Below, piece after piece: positions 1-10,653 of a stretch of DNA of 64,000 nucleotides. Under the pieces are notes generated by a model, which saw only the letters and a program-made list of their open reading frames with translations, was not told the origin of the DNA and did not search any database. The DNA comes from Malachius bipustulatus (lineage: Eukaryota > Arthropoda > Insecta > Coleoptera > Melyridae). Every line of letters starts with the position of its first letter. Within the stretch, counting starts at the first letter, position 1. The DNA lies in the NCBI GenBank assembly GCA_910589415.1, contig OU342631.1:558001-622000 (forward strand), written 5' to 3'. The position numbers and the translations under genes were made by a program.

Positions 1-333
1 CGCCGTCTTTTAAGAAAGTCGATCGGAAAATATGCTTTTCTATCAAAAAAGTGCAATTTTCAATTTGCCGATGGGCCATCTTGAAGTGCCTCGGTAGAAA
101 TAAATTTTCTTGGATTACATCAAACGGTTGCAGCGATATCGCCGTTTAAAATATTAATCCAACCAAACATAGAAAACGCCATGTATCTTCGTACCTGTTG
201 GCAAAAAACAGTGATAGATTTAGAAACAACGGGGCGCTTTAGCGCCGTGAGTTCCCCCTCCACTAGTCCCCCTCTACTTTCTCTGTCCCTGTCACGCTCC
301 AATCCTCTCAGCGTTACCACATTTGACCAAAAA
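1..333. other. no gene recognised
   Basis: AT-rich flank. No reading frame with family resemblance and no repeat with a visible partner in this window. Confidence 0.5.
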
Positions 334-514
334 TTGACCAAAATCTGATAAGTCAGGTCTTTGGTCATTGTTGAGTTCTCTTCCCCTTAAAATTTGTTAC
401 CCCTAGGGCGTTTTATTTATCTTCTATATTTTATATTTTACTTTTTCAGGTTCTTGAAATTTCAGGGAAAAAGCAAAGAATGGCCAATAACCTGACTTAT
501 CAGATTTTGGTCAG
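334..514. repeat. short inverted-repeat element (MITE-like)
   Basis: About 35 bases at the left (334-369) recur inverted at the right (480-514) with a few mismatches; the shared core is AAATCTGATAAGTCAGG. The roughly 110-bp centre is unique. The form is that of a non-autonomous inverted-repeat transposon, but no clear target duplication is seen, so the family is unknown. Confidence 0.6.
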
Positions 515-879
515 TTTCTGTACATATGTGGGATTGATAAGAGAATTTCAGTGCGACACGAGCACAAAAAGTGGCGGGAGACTACTAGAGGGGAACTCAG
601 TGCGCTAATCAGCACCATTTCTGATTTAGAGGCAATTTATACAAACCAGTCCCAGTCCAAGGCATTTGTGGGCTTGATCACGGTCTTCTCTTCGGCAAAC
701 TCTCTACATTTTGATTTGCAGGAGTTTCTTGTTTTGATGATCGTTCCTCATGTGTTCAATACCGTCGCTTCCCCTCTTTTGAGATATGTCCTACTTCAGG
801 TGTTCCAAAGTTGCTCGCATTTACTATTATAACATTTACTATTCTGATGAAGTACCTACTTTCCTTGACTAACTGACTT
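515..879. other. no gene recognised
   Basis: An open frame of 93 codons runs through 551-832 on the plus strand, but it shows no recognisable domain and its composition fits a chance opening. Confidence 0.4.
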
Positions 880-1100
880 TTTTTGTTAAAAAATTTCCTA
901 AAGGCGCGATACTTCTACAAGGTGTCTCTTCAAAATTTGAAAAAAAAATTCTTGTGGTATCATTTCGGGTGGCAGTTTTCAATCTCGGTGTCTGAAATTT
1001 TTGTGGGAGGAAGATATCCACCAGGAGTGGTCTGGTATTGCACTTGAGGAAAACCGGAAGAATCGTTTCAAAATGGCGGCCATTTGAACTATTATAACTA
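880..1100. repeat. dispersed repeat, inverted copy at about 57.2 kb
   Basis: The stretch around 990-1085 (AAATTTTTGTGGGAGGAAGA through AAAATGGCGGCCATTTGAAC) matches the reverse complement of about 57170-57270 with scattered mismatches. This marks a two-copy dispersed repeat in opposite orientations. No protein is encoded. Confidence 0.6.
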
Positions 1101-1167
1101 ACATCAAATTTTTGCAGTCGTAGACGTGGTTTGTACAAAAACACGAATCTTCCCAAAGAGTAAAATA

Positions 1168-2153
1168 TACAGGGTGTCTGCTTAAGGCTGGCCACCGGCT
1201 ATATCTCGGAAACTAATAGGCCTAGAACCTCAAAATAAAAATTTCCAGACATAAAGTGATCACGGGAAATTCAATGAAAATATTCTCAAGAAAGCCGCAC
1301 TTTCGGAAATACCGGAAGTTGACACCTTCTTTGTTATTTTAACAGGAACACCTTGTAAAATATTATATTTTTTAAATCTATGAAGAAATCTAATGCAGGT
1401 GGTTTTCACCACTGGAATTTAGATTGAGCGGTTTATGAGTTATAAACAAATGAAAATCGAAAATTTTCAAATTCAAAGCAGTGTAGAACTAAAACGGCTC
1501 AAGATATCGGAAAGCGGTTTACATGTCCCTATCTTAACTTTTCACATAGTATCCTACTACCTATGTGGTTTAAATTTTAATACAGGGTGATGAAAAATCG
1601 GATAATTTTCATCACCCTGTATTAAAATTTACTCTACATAGGCCCGTATTCATCAATAAATATAACCCCTGGGTTTATATTTTGGAACATGTCATTGGTT
1701 TAAAATTCGTAGCGTTTTGAGCATTAGACCAATCAGCTGTCAGAAAATTGAAAATATAATCCCAGTTATATTTTGAAGTTTGATGAATACGGACAAGTGG
1801 GATAAAACATGAAAAGTTAAAATAGGGACATGTATACCGTTTTTCTATATTTTGAGCCGTTTTCGTTGTACAGGGCCTTGAACTTCAAAAATGACGATTT
1901 TCACTTGTTTATAACTCAAAAACTTCTGAATTTAAACACCAACTGTAAAAGCCAATCTTCTTTTTTCTTCTCAGACAATCTAAAAATGCATAGAATAGAA
2001 TTAACATAGAAGCATTCCATTTAATAAAACATATAACTTTCATCTGTCACTCTCATATGGGACCTGTATAGTCCAAAATAATAAAAAATGATTTGAAAAA
2101 GCCCATCGTTTGGCCCACAGAGACCGCTTCGAATGAGCTGGGACACCTGTATA
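1168..2153. repeat. composite palindromic (foldback) repeat, family B
   Basis: It starts with TACAGGGTGTC and ends with GGGACACCTGTA. The centre near 1600 is a palindrome: the left arm reads toward TACAGGGTGATG at about 1583 and the right arm starts CATCACCCTGTA at about 1611, followed by an inverted copy of the 'ACATGTCCCTAT' block. Related copies lie at 32.4-33.6 kb and 53.5-54.7 kb. The right arm is split by an inserted element at 1641-1794. No coding capacity is seen, so this is probably a non-autonomous element or several fused ones. Confidence 0.7.
1641..1794. mobile_element. MITE inserted in a foldback arm
   Basis: Inverted termini share CCGTATTCATCAA (left from 1643, right ending at 1793). 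The other arm of the host palindrome and the paralogous arm near 54250 lack this segment, so they act as an empty site. The termini resemble those of the MITE at 55876-56024. Confidence 0.65.
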
Positions 2154-3579
2154 CATATAGAACGAATATATTTTTCAAAATCAGTTTAAAATAATAATTC
2201 AGGACGGATATCATAGATCAAAGATTCCGTATGATATATTTGGATTTTCCAATTATAAGTTCGACATTTGAAACATAGTAAACAAATTTCCAGCTCCGGA
2301 AATATGAAAATTTATCGTTCCATAAAATTATATTGTCTCTGCCTACCTTTAAAACTAAGTAACATCATTAAAACCAAAGAAGATTTATGAATTGGACAAC
2401 ATGACCAGAAAAGCGACAACCGCTCCAGGAAACTATATTTATTTTTATTAACTAAAACTGTGTTAATAAGAAAATGTCATGTACATAAAATTGTTTATGT
2501 GCTCATCTCTGCTTTCATCGTCAACCAATGGCTAAGAACAGACACCAAAAGCGATGGCGAGAAATCTCATGCTGGGGTGCTGGATTTATTAAAACAAATA
2601 AACAATTTTTTTATCTTAGCTTGCATGAAGACTCCTGATGGTAGATTCTGTAAACAAATGATCTGTAATGTGTAATACGATAGTGCTTTTAACAATGTTG
2701 AGATCAGCTTGCTGTCGTGCATGGCATCGCCATTTTACATTGACGATGGCTTCATAATTTACGTTCTTAAAAATATATTACTGAAAAATTAAACAATTTC
2801 CTTTTTTCAACATAACGATCAATGTAATTAGACTGTTTGATAGTAAGTCAGGAAAAACATCTAATAATAATATTACCTAAGTGAAGTTTGATGAATTGGC
2901 ACTAATTCTCGATTTAGCTTCCCTTCATGATTTGTGGTGCGCTATTTTATACATGAAACACGTGTTTCTTATACTTTTTTTCTTCAAAAATCGAACAGAC
3001 CTTTACTTAGGTGATGTAAATAAATAATCGAAGTAAAACTGAAGTAAATACCAGAGAGAAGCTTAATTCAGAAAGCAACCCTAAATTTTCGAAAGCGCTG
3101 CAGCAAAATGTATTGAAGTTGGAGGCGCTCATTTTGAAAATCTATTAGGACTAAGTATTATGTTTCATATCTTATAATTTTGGATTTAGCTTTACTGTTA
3201 AATAAGTAGTTCCTTCTACGAAATTTTTTATTTTATTACACAGAAAATTATGACTAAAATTACACTGTATGGATGATAAATAAAACACTACTTGATGTGT
3301 ATAGGGTTTCAGTTTCATGGCCGGCCATTCATAAATCGTAATTGATTCCGAGATGTTGTGCCGTGGTCCATGGAGATTTACTCCGAACGTTTCGTCTACA
3401 GCTGCGGTAGATATCCTCAGCGCATAATACGTAACCACTGATGATGTCTACTGCTACAGGAACGTTTTTAAAATCGAAAAGACGTGATTTTGGAGAAATA
3501 AATACAGGATGATTCATTAAGGATGGATAAAACGAAACAGGGTGATAGAGGACCTCAATATGCATCCATCTAACCGACA
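2154..3579. other. no gene recognised
   Basis: AT-rich. A 71-codon opening at 2460-2675 and two minus-strand openings at 3172-3580 lack any recognisable motif. Around 3270 there is a short piece (GGATGATAAATAAAACACT) shared with the hairpin at 49.1 kb. Confidence 0.45.
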
Positions 3580-5238
3580 TACAGGATGCACCATATATCC
3601 TTCTCTATGTATATTGCCATCTCCTAAAACGCTAACAGATACAGGGTCGGTTAAATAAGTCCAAAAGAAGCGCAATTTTATGGCCATCTCGAATCAGTCA
3701 AGACATACAAAATATCTGTGAACGTTCCTGAAAAATTCCGAAAAAACTTGAAAAATCGAGATTTCTTATTTTTTCCATATCTTTTTTATTGTTGGAGATT
3801 AATAAATAATTTTTTGTGGGCTTACATAAGTCGGCAAGAGCTACCCATCTGACATTTCAAAAATTTTCAAAACCGACGAGATCCCAGAATTTTCATAGTC
3901 AACTTATGTTTTTCTTATGACCACCATATTGTTTTTTATGTTGTTCGCTGTAAAAAAAATCGAAAAACTAAAAAATATTTAACTTCAAAAAATAAATTAA
4001 AAAATTTCTTATTCTTTTTTTTTCTTTACAAAAAATACAAATTTTTAGTTTTCTATGAAAAAAAAGAATAGAAATAAAAAAATTTTTTGCAGTTTATTAA
4101 TTTTTAGTTCTGATTATTTTTTTCATATCGAACGACATAAAAAAATAAAATGCCGGCCATAAGAAAAACGAAAGTTGACTGTGAAAACTCTTGGATCTAG
4201 TCGGCCTTGAAAATTTTTGTAATGACAGATGGGTAGCTCTTGACGATTTATGTAAGCCTACTAAAAATTATTTATTAATTTTTAATAATTATAAGAAAGA
4301 TATGGCAAAAATAAGAAATATGAACAAAATAAGAGCTTGCGGTCATGTAAACAAATAAAACAAATAAAACAAATAAACAAATAAAAACAAATAAAAAATA
4401 CCAAAAAATATGTAATTCACAACAAGTCAGATGTAACTCACTTGTAAAAAGTGACAAAGCTCAACTGTCAATATAATGAAGTTTAGGAAGAGAATTTTTG
4501 TGTCTTGATAATATCTTTCAATCAAAAATTTGAAAAAAACCTCCAACAAGATAACAAGCAGCCATTTGCTTTTCTCTGACTTGAGGATGAAGCAAAAAAT
4601 TTTAGAAATTTTAAATTTTAACAAAAAGGTGCCTTTAACATAATGTTGTTTAATTTTATTCATAAAGTTTTAATTGTAGCTGTGACTGTTTCCGACTGTG
4701 TAAAGTTCAAATGTGTTCCCTATTGGGAATTAATTTTTATAAAAAAGTTTTTGACTAATGTTAACTATATGTATACTCACCCATTAAAATCTAGACAGAA
4801 GTACCTAATGCCTGGGCCTGGATAACAGGAAAACTCTGATGTTCATAAGACATAGCTTAGACAATTTGATCATTTGCTGTAAGTAAAGAAGGTGATTGAT
4901 GTAGAGTTCAGATTTGACTAAGTAGCCTGAAGAAGACTTGGAATAAGTCGAAATATAGAGATTCATGCATAAAAAGAAATGACCGCAAGCCCTTATTTTG
5001 TTCATATTCATCTAGTTTTCAACTAGTACGGTCAGTACTAAGTGTTTTCTAAAAATAAGAAATCTCGATTTTTAGGTTTTTTCAGGATATTTCAGAAGCC
5101 GTCACAGATATCTTGCATTTCTTGACGGATTCGAGATGGCCACAAAATTACGCATCTTTTCTTTAATTTAACCGACCCTGTATCACTTAGCGTTCAGGAG
5201 ATAGCAATATAGGGAAGGATATAATGGTGCATCCTGTA
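3580..5238. repeat. nested foldback repeats, family A inside an outer palindrome
   Basis: An outer inverted repeat (TACAGGATGCACCATATATC at 3580; its inverted partner ends at 5238) encloses an inner one whose ends are TACAGGGTCGG (3650) and CCGACCCTGTA (to 5182). The inner arms run for several hundred bases around a centre near 4020. Three relatives of the inner element lie at 19.12, 37.6 and 57.65 kb. The right inner arm is split by an insertion at 4320-5050. Confidence 0.75.
4320..5050. mobile_element. insertion in foldback arm, 13-bp direct flanking repeats
   Basis: The segment is bounded by the same 13 bases, AAAAATAAGAAAT, at 4307-4319 and 5051-5063, and skipping it rejoins the arm of the host palindrome. 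Inside, ATGAACAAAATAAG at the left end recurs inverted at about 4993-5006, near but not at the right end. A (CAAATAAAA)-type simple repeat lies at 4350-4398. The class is uncertain: long target duplications suggest a target-primed element, inverted ends suggest a DNA element. Confidence 0.55.
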
Positions 5239-5956
5239 TTATATGTCATGCGCAAATGTGGGAGTTATCATCAATTAAGTATATTTCCAGAAAAACCTGA
5301 TTTTCCACACACATTTTGTCATACCTGCTGAACAGCTCGGTCTAGCTTGATGAAATTTTCCAGAGGTGTATAGGCAGTCAAATAATTAGCCTATCACATC
5401 GATTGTAAACATCCTCAATGCGACGGGCACAGTTTTTCAAAAGGATTCGAAAAGAATAAATGTTCAGCGATAAAATGTCAATCTTCATTTTCCATTTAAA
5501 TGCTGAAAAATTGGTAAAAATTGCGCGCAAACGGCAAATATTAACGAAAACGGCCAGGCGCGCGTCTGTGGTCATGGATTGAGGGTAGAACTGTAAATTA
5601 GGGGAAGGCGTATAAATATGTATAGTAGGTACCTACCTAATAAAAGCGTGCTGCTCGTAAGTTATTTGATTATTTCAGCAACTAGTTGGGCTATCTTAAT
5701 TACTATAATATTTGTACTACTATAGTTGTGCCCCTTAACAATATTACTCGAATCAGCAATTGGCCATTGCGCATGTCCATTGTCCACTTCGAAATTTGTT
5801 TCGCAATTCAAATTGCAAGTTTGCGATTTGCAAAAATGCAATCGGTATTCGAATTATCGAATTCCAACGATGGGCGCATCGAATCCAAAGTGCTGTTATA
5901 CGTGAGTTTGTACATAAAGCTCATGTGTGTCAAATATTCACTTCGCAAGCTGATTC
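5239..5956. other. no gene recognised; left flank of the DIRS element
   Basis: Contains a GC-richer patch near 5520-5570 and a TATA-like GTATAAATATG near 5610, but no coding similarity. Openings at 5686-6021 run into the DIRS terminal repeat and are chance frames. Confidence 0.4.
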
Positions 5957-6119
5957 CTAATTATACTTCGATGATCACGTCCTCAATATCACCCTGTAGT
6001 GACGTTCACGAGCTCCAATAGTGCGTAATGTTTTCAGTTTTTTAAAATCCCCAGGTAGGTACCTATTACTCACCCGCACGTCCGGCCGTTATCTGCTGTA
6101 GATAGCTCATTATCGTTCT
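5957..6119 (+). repeat. DIRS left inverted terminal repeat
   Basis: Bases 5985-6119 are identical to the reverse complement of 11622-11756 (135 of 135 by reading). The outermost 28 bases (5957-5984) differ slightly from the right end, and that difference is what lets the internal complementary region be assigned to each end. Confidence 0.95.
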
Positions 6120-6323
6120 TACGCTCGATACGTGCGCTAGTGTTTAAGAGAGTGTTGCTGGAAAATTACTGTAAAATGCCGAAAGAACTAAAAAGCAAAA
6201 CACGAAGGAAGTTAGAAAAAATTAAGAAAAATGGATAAACAGCTAAACCTTTCAAGTAAGTACAATAACTTAAAAGTTTTTATTTTTTTTCTTAATTGAG
6301 GGACATAAATACCCTTTCTGTCA

Positions 6324-7003
6324 CTCTCTGTCAGTAAATCCTCTCTGTCAGGTTATCATGCTCACTGTAATAGGGGGATGATTAGAACCTCACTTAATGT
6401 AATAGTTAAGTGCACTTAAAGGGTGGACAGCAGTCCTAACATGGACCGGTTACAGGGATTAATACCCTTAATCGAGTTATGGGGATGAGAAAAGGTCAAA
6501 ATAAGTATACTTATAGTGATGAAAAATACATAGTAATAATTCGAATAAATTAATTCTCTCTGTCAGTAATCCTCTCTGTCAGGTTATCATGCTCACTGTA
6601 ATAGGTGTGGATGATTAGAACCTCACTTAATGTAATAGTTAAGTGCACTTAAAGGGTGGACAGCAGTCCTAACATGGACCGGTTACAGGGATTAATACCC
6701 TTAATCGAGTTATGGGGATGAGAAAAGGTCAAAATAAGTATACTTATAGTGATGAAAAATACATAGTAATAATTCGAATAAATTAATTCTCTCTGTCAGT
6801 AATCCTCTCTGTCAGGTTATCATGCTCACTGTAATAGGTGTGGATGATTAGAACCTCACTTAATGTAATAGTTAAGTGCACTTAAATGGTGGACAGCCGT
6901 CCTAACATGGACCGATTAGGGACTAATACCCTTAATCGAGATATGGGGAGAAAAGGTCAAAATAACTATACTATTAAGAGTGATGAAAAAATACATAGTA
7001 TAG
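6324..7003 (+). repeat. 232-233 bp tandem repeat, about 2.9 copies, in the DIRS 5' region
   Basis: Units start at 6324, 6556 and 6789, each with CTCTCTGTCAG. Units 1 and 2 are almost identical (one small difference near AGGGGGATG/AGGTGTGGATG). Unit 3 has several substitutions and indels and fades before 7003. It sits between the left terminal repeat and the gag-like segment and has no long open frame. Confidence 0.93.
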
Positions 7004-7133
7004 TTGGACCAGAGATATAACGAAACGACTTCTGTCATTTTATCAATTTTTGGATTATTGAAATATTGTTAAAGTCATAAAATATGACAGTTTAACAATT
7101 AGATTTTTTCGTTATATCTCTTGGTCGACAATA
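7003..7133. mobile_element. small inverted-repeat element inside the DIRS leader
   Basis: The left end has GACCAGAGATATAACGAAA and the right end the inverted form with one extra base (TTTCGTTATATCTCTTGGTC). The centre is AT-rich. The size (about 130 bp) and form suggest a MITE; a TA-type target site cannot be confirmed. Confidence 0.55.
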
Positions 7134-7299
7134 ATAATCCGAATATATTAATAATCATATCAATAGTGATGACTTATAACAAAGAATCATATTAATAATG
7201 GTTACTAGTGCATAAAAGTACTAACAACACGACCGAAGCATTAATAGCTAATACAAAATTTAAGTACCTTGATCAACAGGCAGGTGACTCGTGTGATAT

Positions 7300-7745
7300 C
7301 ACTAGCGAAGAATAACAGCCAGCTAGTTAAAGAGTGGAATATTCCTGGGAACTGTCAAACTCTCAGGGAACCAAGACTCAATACGGAGGTGCAAACACTT
7401 TTGTCACAGGCCGAATTGAACTATACAGCAATCCGATTGTTGTAATCGTTAAACATCAATCGTTCAGTAAGCATTATTAACGATACGTTTCTACAAAAAC
7501 GTTATCAAATAACGGAAACATTGACTAGTGGACCACATCTGCAACAGTGGATGCTGGAAAGATTCTGACAGACATGCATCACACAGTATCTACGCACAGA
7601 AAATTCAAATTAAATCATGATGTCAATGCCGCAGTTCAAAAAATATCAGTACAATAAAAGGCGGACACGTTGCTTTTTGTAATAACGAAAAGGGCGACCG
7701 AGCAAGCTGAACCAGGAAAAAACCTAACAAGGGAAAGTTCCTATA
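7300..7745 (+). pseudogene. DIRS gag-like remnant
   Basis: Weak evidence. A frame near 7365-7425 reads EPRLNTEVQTLLSQAEL, like the conserved 'P.LN.E' block upstream of RT in DIRS/PAT-type ORF1 products. Stops interrupt it on both sides. The position before RT supports the call; the sequence alone would not. Confidence 0.4.
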
Positions 7746-8300
7746 CAAAAATCATCTTCTGAATTATTTCAGTCTATTATAGAACTTAGGGAAATTGGAG
7801 CTATTGAGCTCCATTGTTATAAAACCCAATGGGAATTATAGGTTCATAAAAATAAATAAATATCATATGGCTGTGGTGAAGCCCAAGTGTCAGAAGTTTT
7901 CAAGTAGCCACAATAAGGGCCTCTGACATAACTTAACGACTGCAGTGAAGCAGCCGGGACCCCCTTTTTAGGACCTCCCGGAGCACAAAATAAATCTCAA
8001 AGAACTAAATAATTATCTGAACTGTCCACATTTTAAACTTGAGGATTTCAGAACTGTAAAAAACCTAATAAATGAAGGATGCTATATGAGTACCTACGGT
8101 TGATCTCAAGAATGCATATTTTTTCAAATTCAAATACGATAACCACCTTTTTGGGTTTACGTGCCTTCCAAATAGTCTTTCGACAGCACCATATGTTTTT
8201 ACAAAATATTTTAAACCTATCGTGAATCGCTTGAGATCTATGGGTCATGTTTCAATAATATACCTTGACCCATATGATATTGATGATATTGATTGATAGA
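7745..8300 (+). pseudogene. DIRS reverse transcriptase remnant
   Basis: RT copies the element RNA. Recognisable blocks follow in order: ELREIGAIE (about 7783-7809), KPNGNYRFI (about 7823-7849), NLKELNNYLN then CPHFKLEDFRTVKNLI (about 7993-8070), the motif A region TVDLKNAYFF (about 8098-8127), LPNSLSTAPYVFTKYFKPI (about 8163-8220), then YLD at 8261-8269, where the YLDD active-site box should lie. At least two frameshifts are needed, and a SINE (7858-7986) splits the gene between RFI and NLKEL. Skipping the SINE and one target copy brings the two sides back into one frame. The motifs match DIRS-type RT rather than LINE or LTR types. The catalytic YLDD is disrupted after the first D, so the copy is dead. 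Confidence 0.88.
7858..7986 (-). mobile_element. SINE body inserted in the DIRS RT
   Basis: Flanked by AAAATAAAT at 7849-7857 and 7987-7995, a 9-bp target duplication. Read on the minus strand it begins GTGCTCCGGGAGG and continues with a GTCCCGGCTGCTTCA...AGTCGTTAAGTTATGTCAGAGGCC block typical of arthropod SINE bodies. The same block occurs on the plus strand at 26514-26580. The Pol III head is missing, so this copy is 5'-truncated. It interrupts the RT between two conserved motifs. Confidence 0.82.
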
Positions 8301-8345
8301 AAATAAATAAATAAATAAATAAATAAAAATAAATAAAAATAAAAA
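8301..8345. repeat. (AAAT)n microsatellite
   Basis: A run of AAAT units with some AAAAT variants just after the RT active-site region of the DIRS element. Confidence 0.9.
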
Positions 8346-8694
8346 TAACATCTCTAGATTTTATTATAAATTATGAGAAAAGTTGCCCAAATCACAGTAA
8401 AAATATAACATTTCTATAGGATTTGTTTCCAATAGTCAGGAGATGATAATGTCAATTCCAAATGAAAAACAAAAAATTGTCTCACAGTTACCAATGTTCT
8501 TGAAAATTAATAACTCTTGTCGCAGCTATGCTGTAACTACCGTTGGGTGCATGTGAAACAATTTGAAAGGGAAAATATCTAGGACTTAAAAAATAAAATT
8601 CAAATTATGATAAGAAGATAATTATTCTGAATTATCTCTTAATAGATATCGATTCGTAGTCGAAAAGCTTGAAAAATGCGAAAATGAGCAATAA

Positions 8695-9080
8695 ATAAAC
8701 AAACAATATTTTACTATAATCTGCACCGATGCATCCAATTCAGAAGGGGGTGCAACAAACTCCCGAGGGGTTTGGAGCTTACAGGAGAGTGCTTATCATA
8801 TCAATCAGCTGGAACTCATGGATGTGTTCAATGGAATGTGTTCAATTTTAAAAGGCTTTGCGGAAAAAAAAAAAAAAAAAAAATTAAAATAAATAAATAA
8901 AATAAAATAAATAAATAAATAAAATAAAATATATATATTATAACAGGCATACCCTCTTAAGATAAGCTAATATCACAGCCATAGCCTACATAAATCGCAT
9001 AGGCGGCGTCAAGCATGGGCCATTGAAAAACATAAGGCGATAAATTTGGAAATGTTGTTTCTGAACAGGGCCTATCAAAC
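8695..9080 (+). pseudogene. DIRS RNase H remnant
   Basis: RNase H removes the RNA template after first-strand synthesis. Visible pieces are CTDASNSEGGATNSRGVWS starting at about 8722, where the D of TDAS is a catalytic acidic residue, then AYHINQLELMDVFN (about 8794-8835) and NITAIAYINRIGG (about 8970-9008), where the usual form has a D before the N. A poly-A and (AAAT)n tract at 8864-8931 separates the pieces. This is the order and wording of DIRS/PAT RNase H domains. Stops and the simple-repeat expansion make it non-functional. Confidence 0.85.
8864..8940. repeat. poly-A and (AAAT)n/(AAAAT)n tract
   Basis: About 20 A residues followed by AAAT and AAAAT units. It splits the RNase H remnant and may be the tail of a lost retroposon or a local expansion. 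Confidence 0.85.
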
Positions 9081-9599
9081 GTAAATTTAACTGCCCCCCA
9101 CCTTAATAATAAATGCAAAACTTTGTATCTTGGCGTCCAGATCCATAATCAGCAACAGTAGATGCTTTCACATTATCATGGACTAATACTTATAAATTTT
9201 TACGCAGTTCGCCCTCCCCGCTCCGATCCACGGTGATAAATAAATCTTGGATTGATAAGGCAAAATATATTGTTGTTTTTCCACCATGGAAAACACAGCC
9301 ATGGTGTCCTGCATTGAAAAATTTGATTGTTTCTGCGAGTTGCCAATTTTGCACACTAATAAAACTTTACTCTCATCTTATTTGAGACAACCTCATCCTC
9401 TATGGGAAAGCCTTACCCGGAGAGCAGCACGGTTTTCCGGGAAGCGTACATCTTAAAAAATGTTCCTGGAACTGCTTTAAAAACCATATGATACCATCTC
9501 TTAGCGAAAAGACGTTGAAGCAATATAGCTCCACGTACAAAAAATTGTGGCTTTGTGAAAGGGTGGAAGTATTTAATTCAGACCCAAATAAAATAATTA

Positions 9600-10380
9600 A
9601 ATCTTTATAGGAAGAATATAATAAGGGGGAAAAGTACAGTACCCTTAACAGACATAGGTCTGCCTTGAATACATTATTACAACCAACCGATCAGACCATA
9701 TTAATGAGATTCTTGAAAGGGGCTTTTAGAACAGGACCAAAATTCCCAAGGTACAACGAGATATGAGATCTGCACCCTATACTAGTGTATCTTGAGCCTC
9801 TAAATCCTGAGCTAAATTCATTGGAATCACTGTCTTTGCAACTGATTATTATAAACTTACTCTTCTTCTAGCATTATCATCGGCACCAAGAGTACAAAAA
9901 TTAGCAAAGATCAAGTTATCAAACATAATCCATAGTCAATGATGATAAAGTTGAAGTTGTGATAACGGATCTAATGAAAACTTCCACATCTAACAAATGC
10001 CAACCAAAAATAACATTACCCTATTTTAGAGAAAGGTCAAACCAATGCGCTTCGTCAGTACTCATATTTTACATAGACTCAACAAAAGAATTCAGAGGAG
10101 AGATAGATCAATTATTACTTACCTTTAAAAAGCTATATCATCCAGCGACTATTCAAACAATCAGTCGTTGCATTAAGGCTGGCCCAAAAGCCAGAATAAA
10201 TACCAGAAAATTCAAATCGCATAGAACGCGACATGCAACTACTTCCGCTGCTGCAACGAAAGGCCTCAGTGTTGAAAGCATTTTACAAAAACAGCACTGG
10301 GGTGGACAGAAAACTCAAAGGTAAATAAATATTATAATCGACCTGTAATGAAGGATCTGGCAAGTTTCGTCAAATCAATA
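9600..10380 (+). pseudogene. DIRS tyrosine recombinase (integrase-like) remnant
   Basis: The recombinase inserts the circular DNA copy. The N-terminal region reads LNTLLQPTDQTILMRFLKGAF (about 9667-9729), matching the core-binding part of DIRS recombinases. The first catalytic Arg lies in SAPRVQKLAKIK (codon 9889-9891). An open frame of 121 codons (9959-10324) holds the C-terminal half: TIQTISRCIK, then the HxxR box in SHRTRHATTSAA (His 88, Arg 91), then W114 at the position of the third catalytic H/W. The catalytic Tyr is in YYNRP at 10330-10344, but in a different frame, after the TAA at 10322-10324. Every catalytic residue can be found, yet two or more frameshifts separate them, so this copy is a pseudogene. 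Confidence 0.9.
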
Positions 10381-10649
10381 ATTTTAGGTCAGTTATTTGC
10401 ACTTAGGCAAATAAGTTCATTTACTTGAATTGGTAATTAATATTTACATAATCTTCGTCTGGTTGGAACACAGTTTTACATAAGTGTTATTATTGGTTTT
10501 AAATTCTGTGAAAAAAGTATGTAACTTTGATAACGGAAATAAATATTACTCTGCATGGTTAGTAGGTATGCTTCCTAATTTTATTCGCCATAATATTCCA
10601 GCAAGCAACACCTACCAGGAAACAGGATATTTTTTAGATCGGTTGTGCT

Positions 10650-10653
10650 TTAA
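10650..10653. repeat. TTAA target site duplication, left copy
   Basis: Precisely abuts the piggyBac-type left end CCCTTGACTGGTATAC. Confidence 0.9.

Noticed and set aside
20..370. Minus-strand 82-codon opening at 120-368
   Set aside because: It overlaps the start of a short inverted-repeat element and has no recognisable motif.
2460..2675. 71-codon opening beginning MLIRKCHVHK
   Set aside because: No family resemblance; AT-driven composition, no gene context.
5686..6021. 111-codon plus-strand opening
   Set aside because: It runs into the DIRS left terminal repeat, has no known motif, and overlaps another unrelated opening in a different frame.
8301..8345. (AAAT)n as the tail of a LINE or SINE inserted in DIRS
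   Set aside because: No element body precedes it; the sequence up to it is still the RT region.
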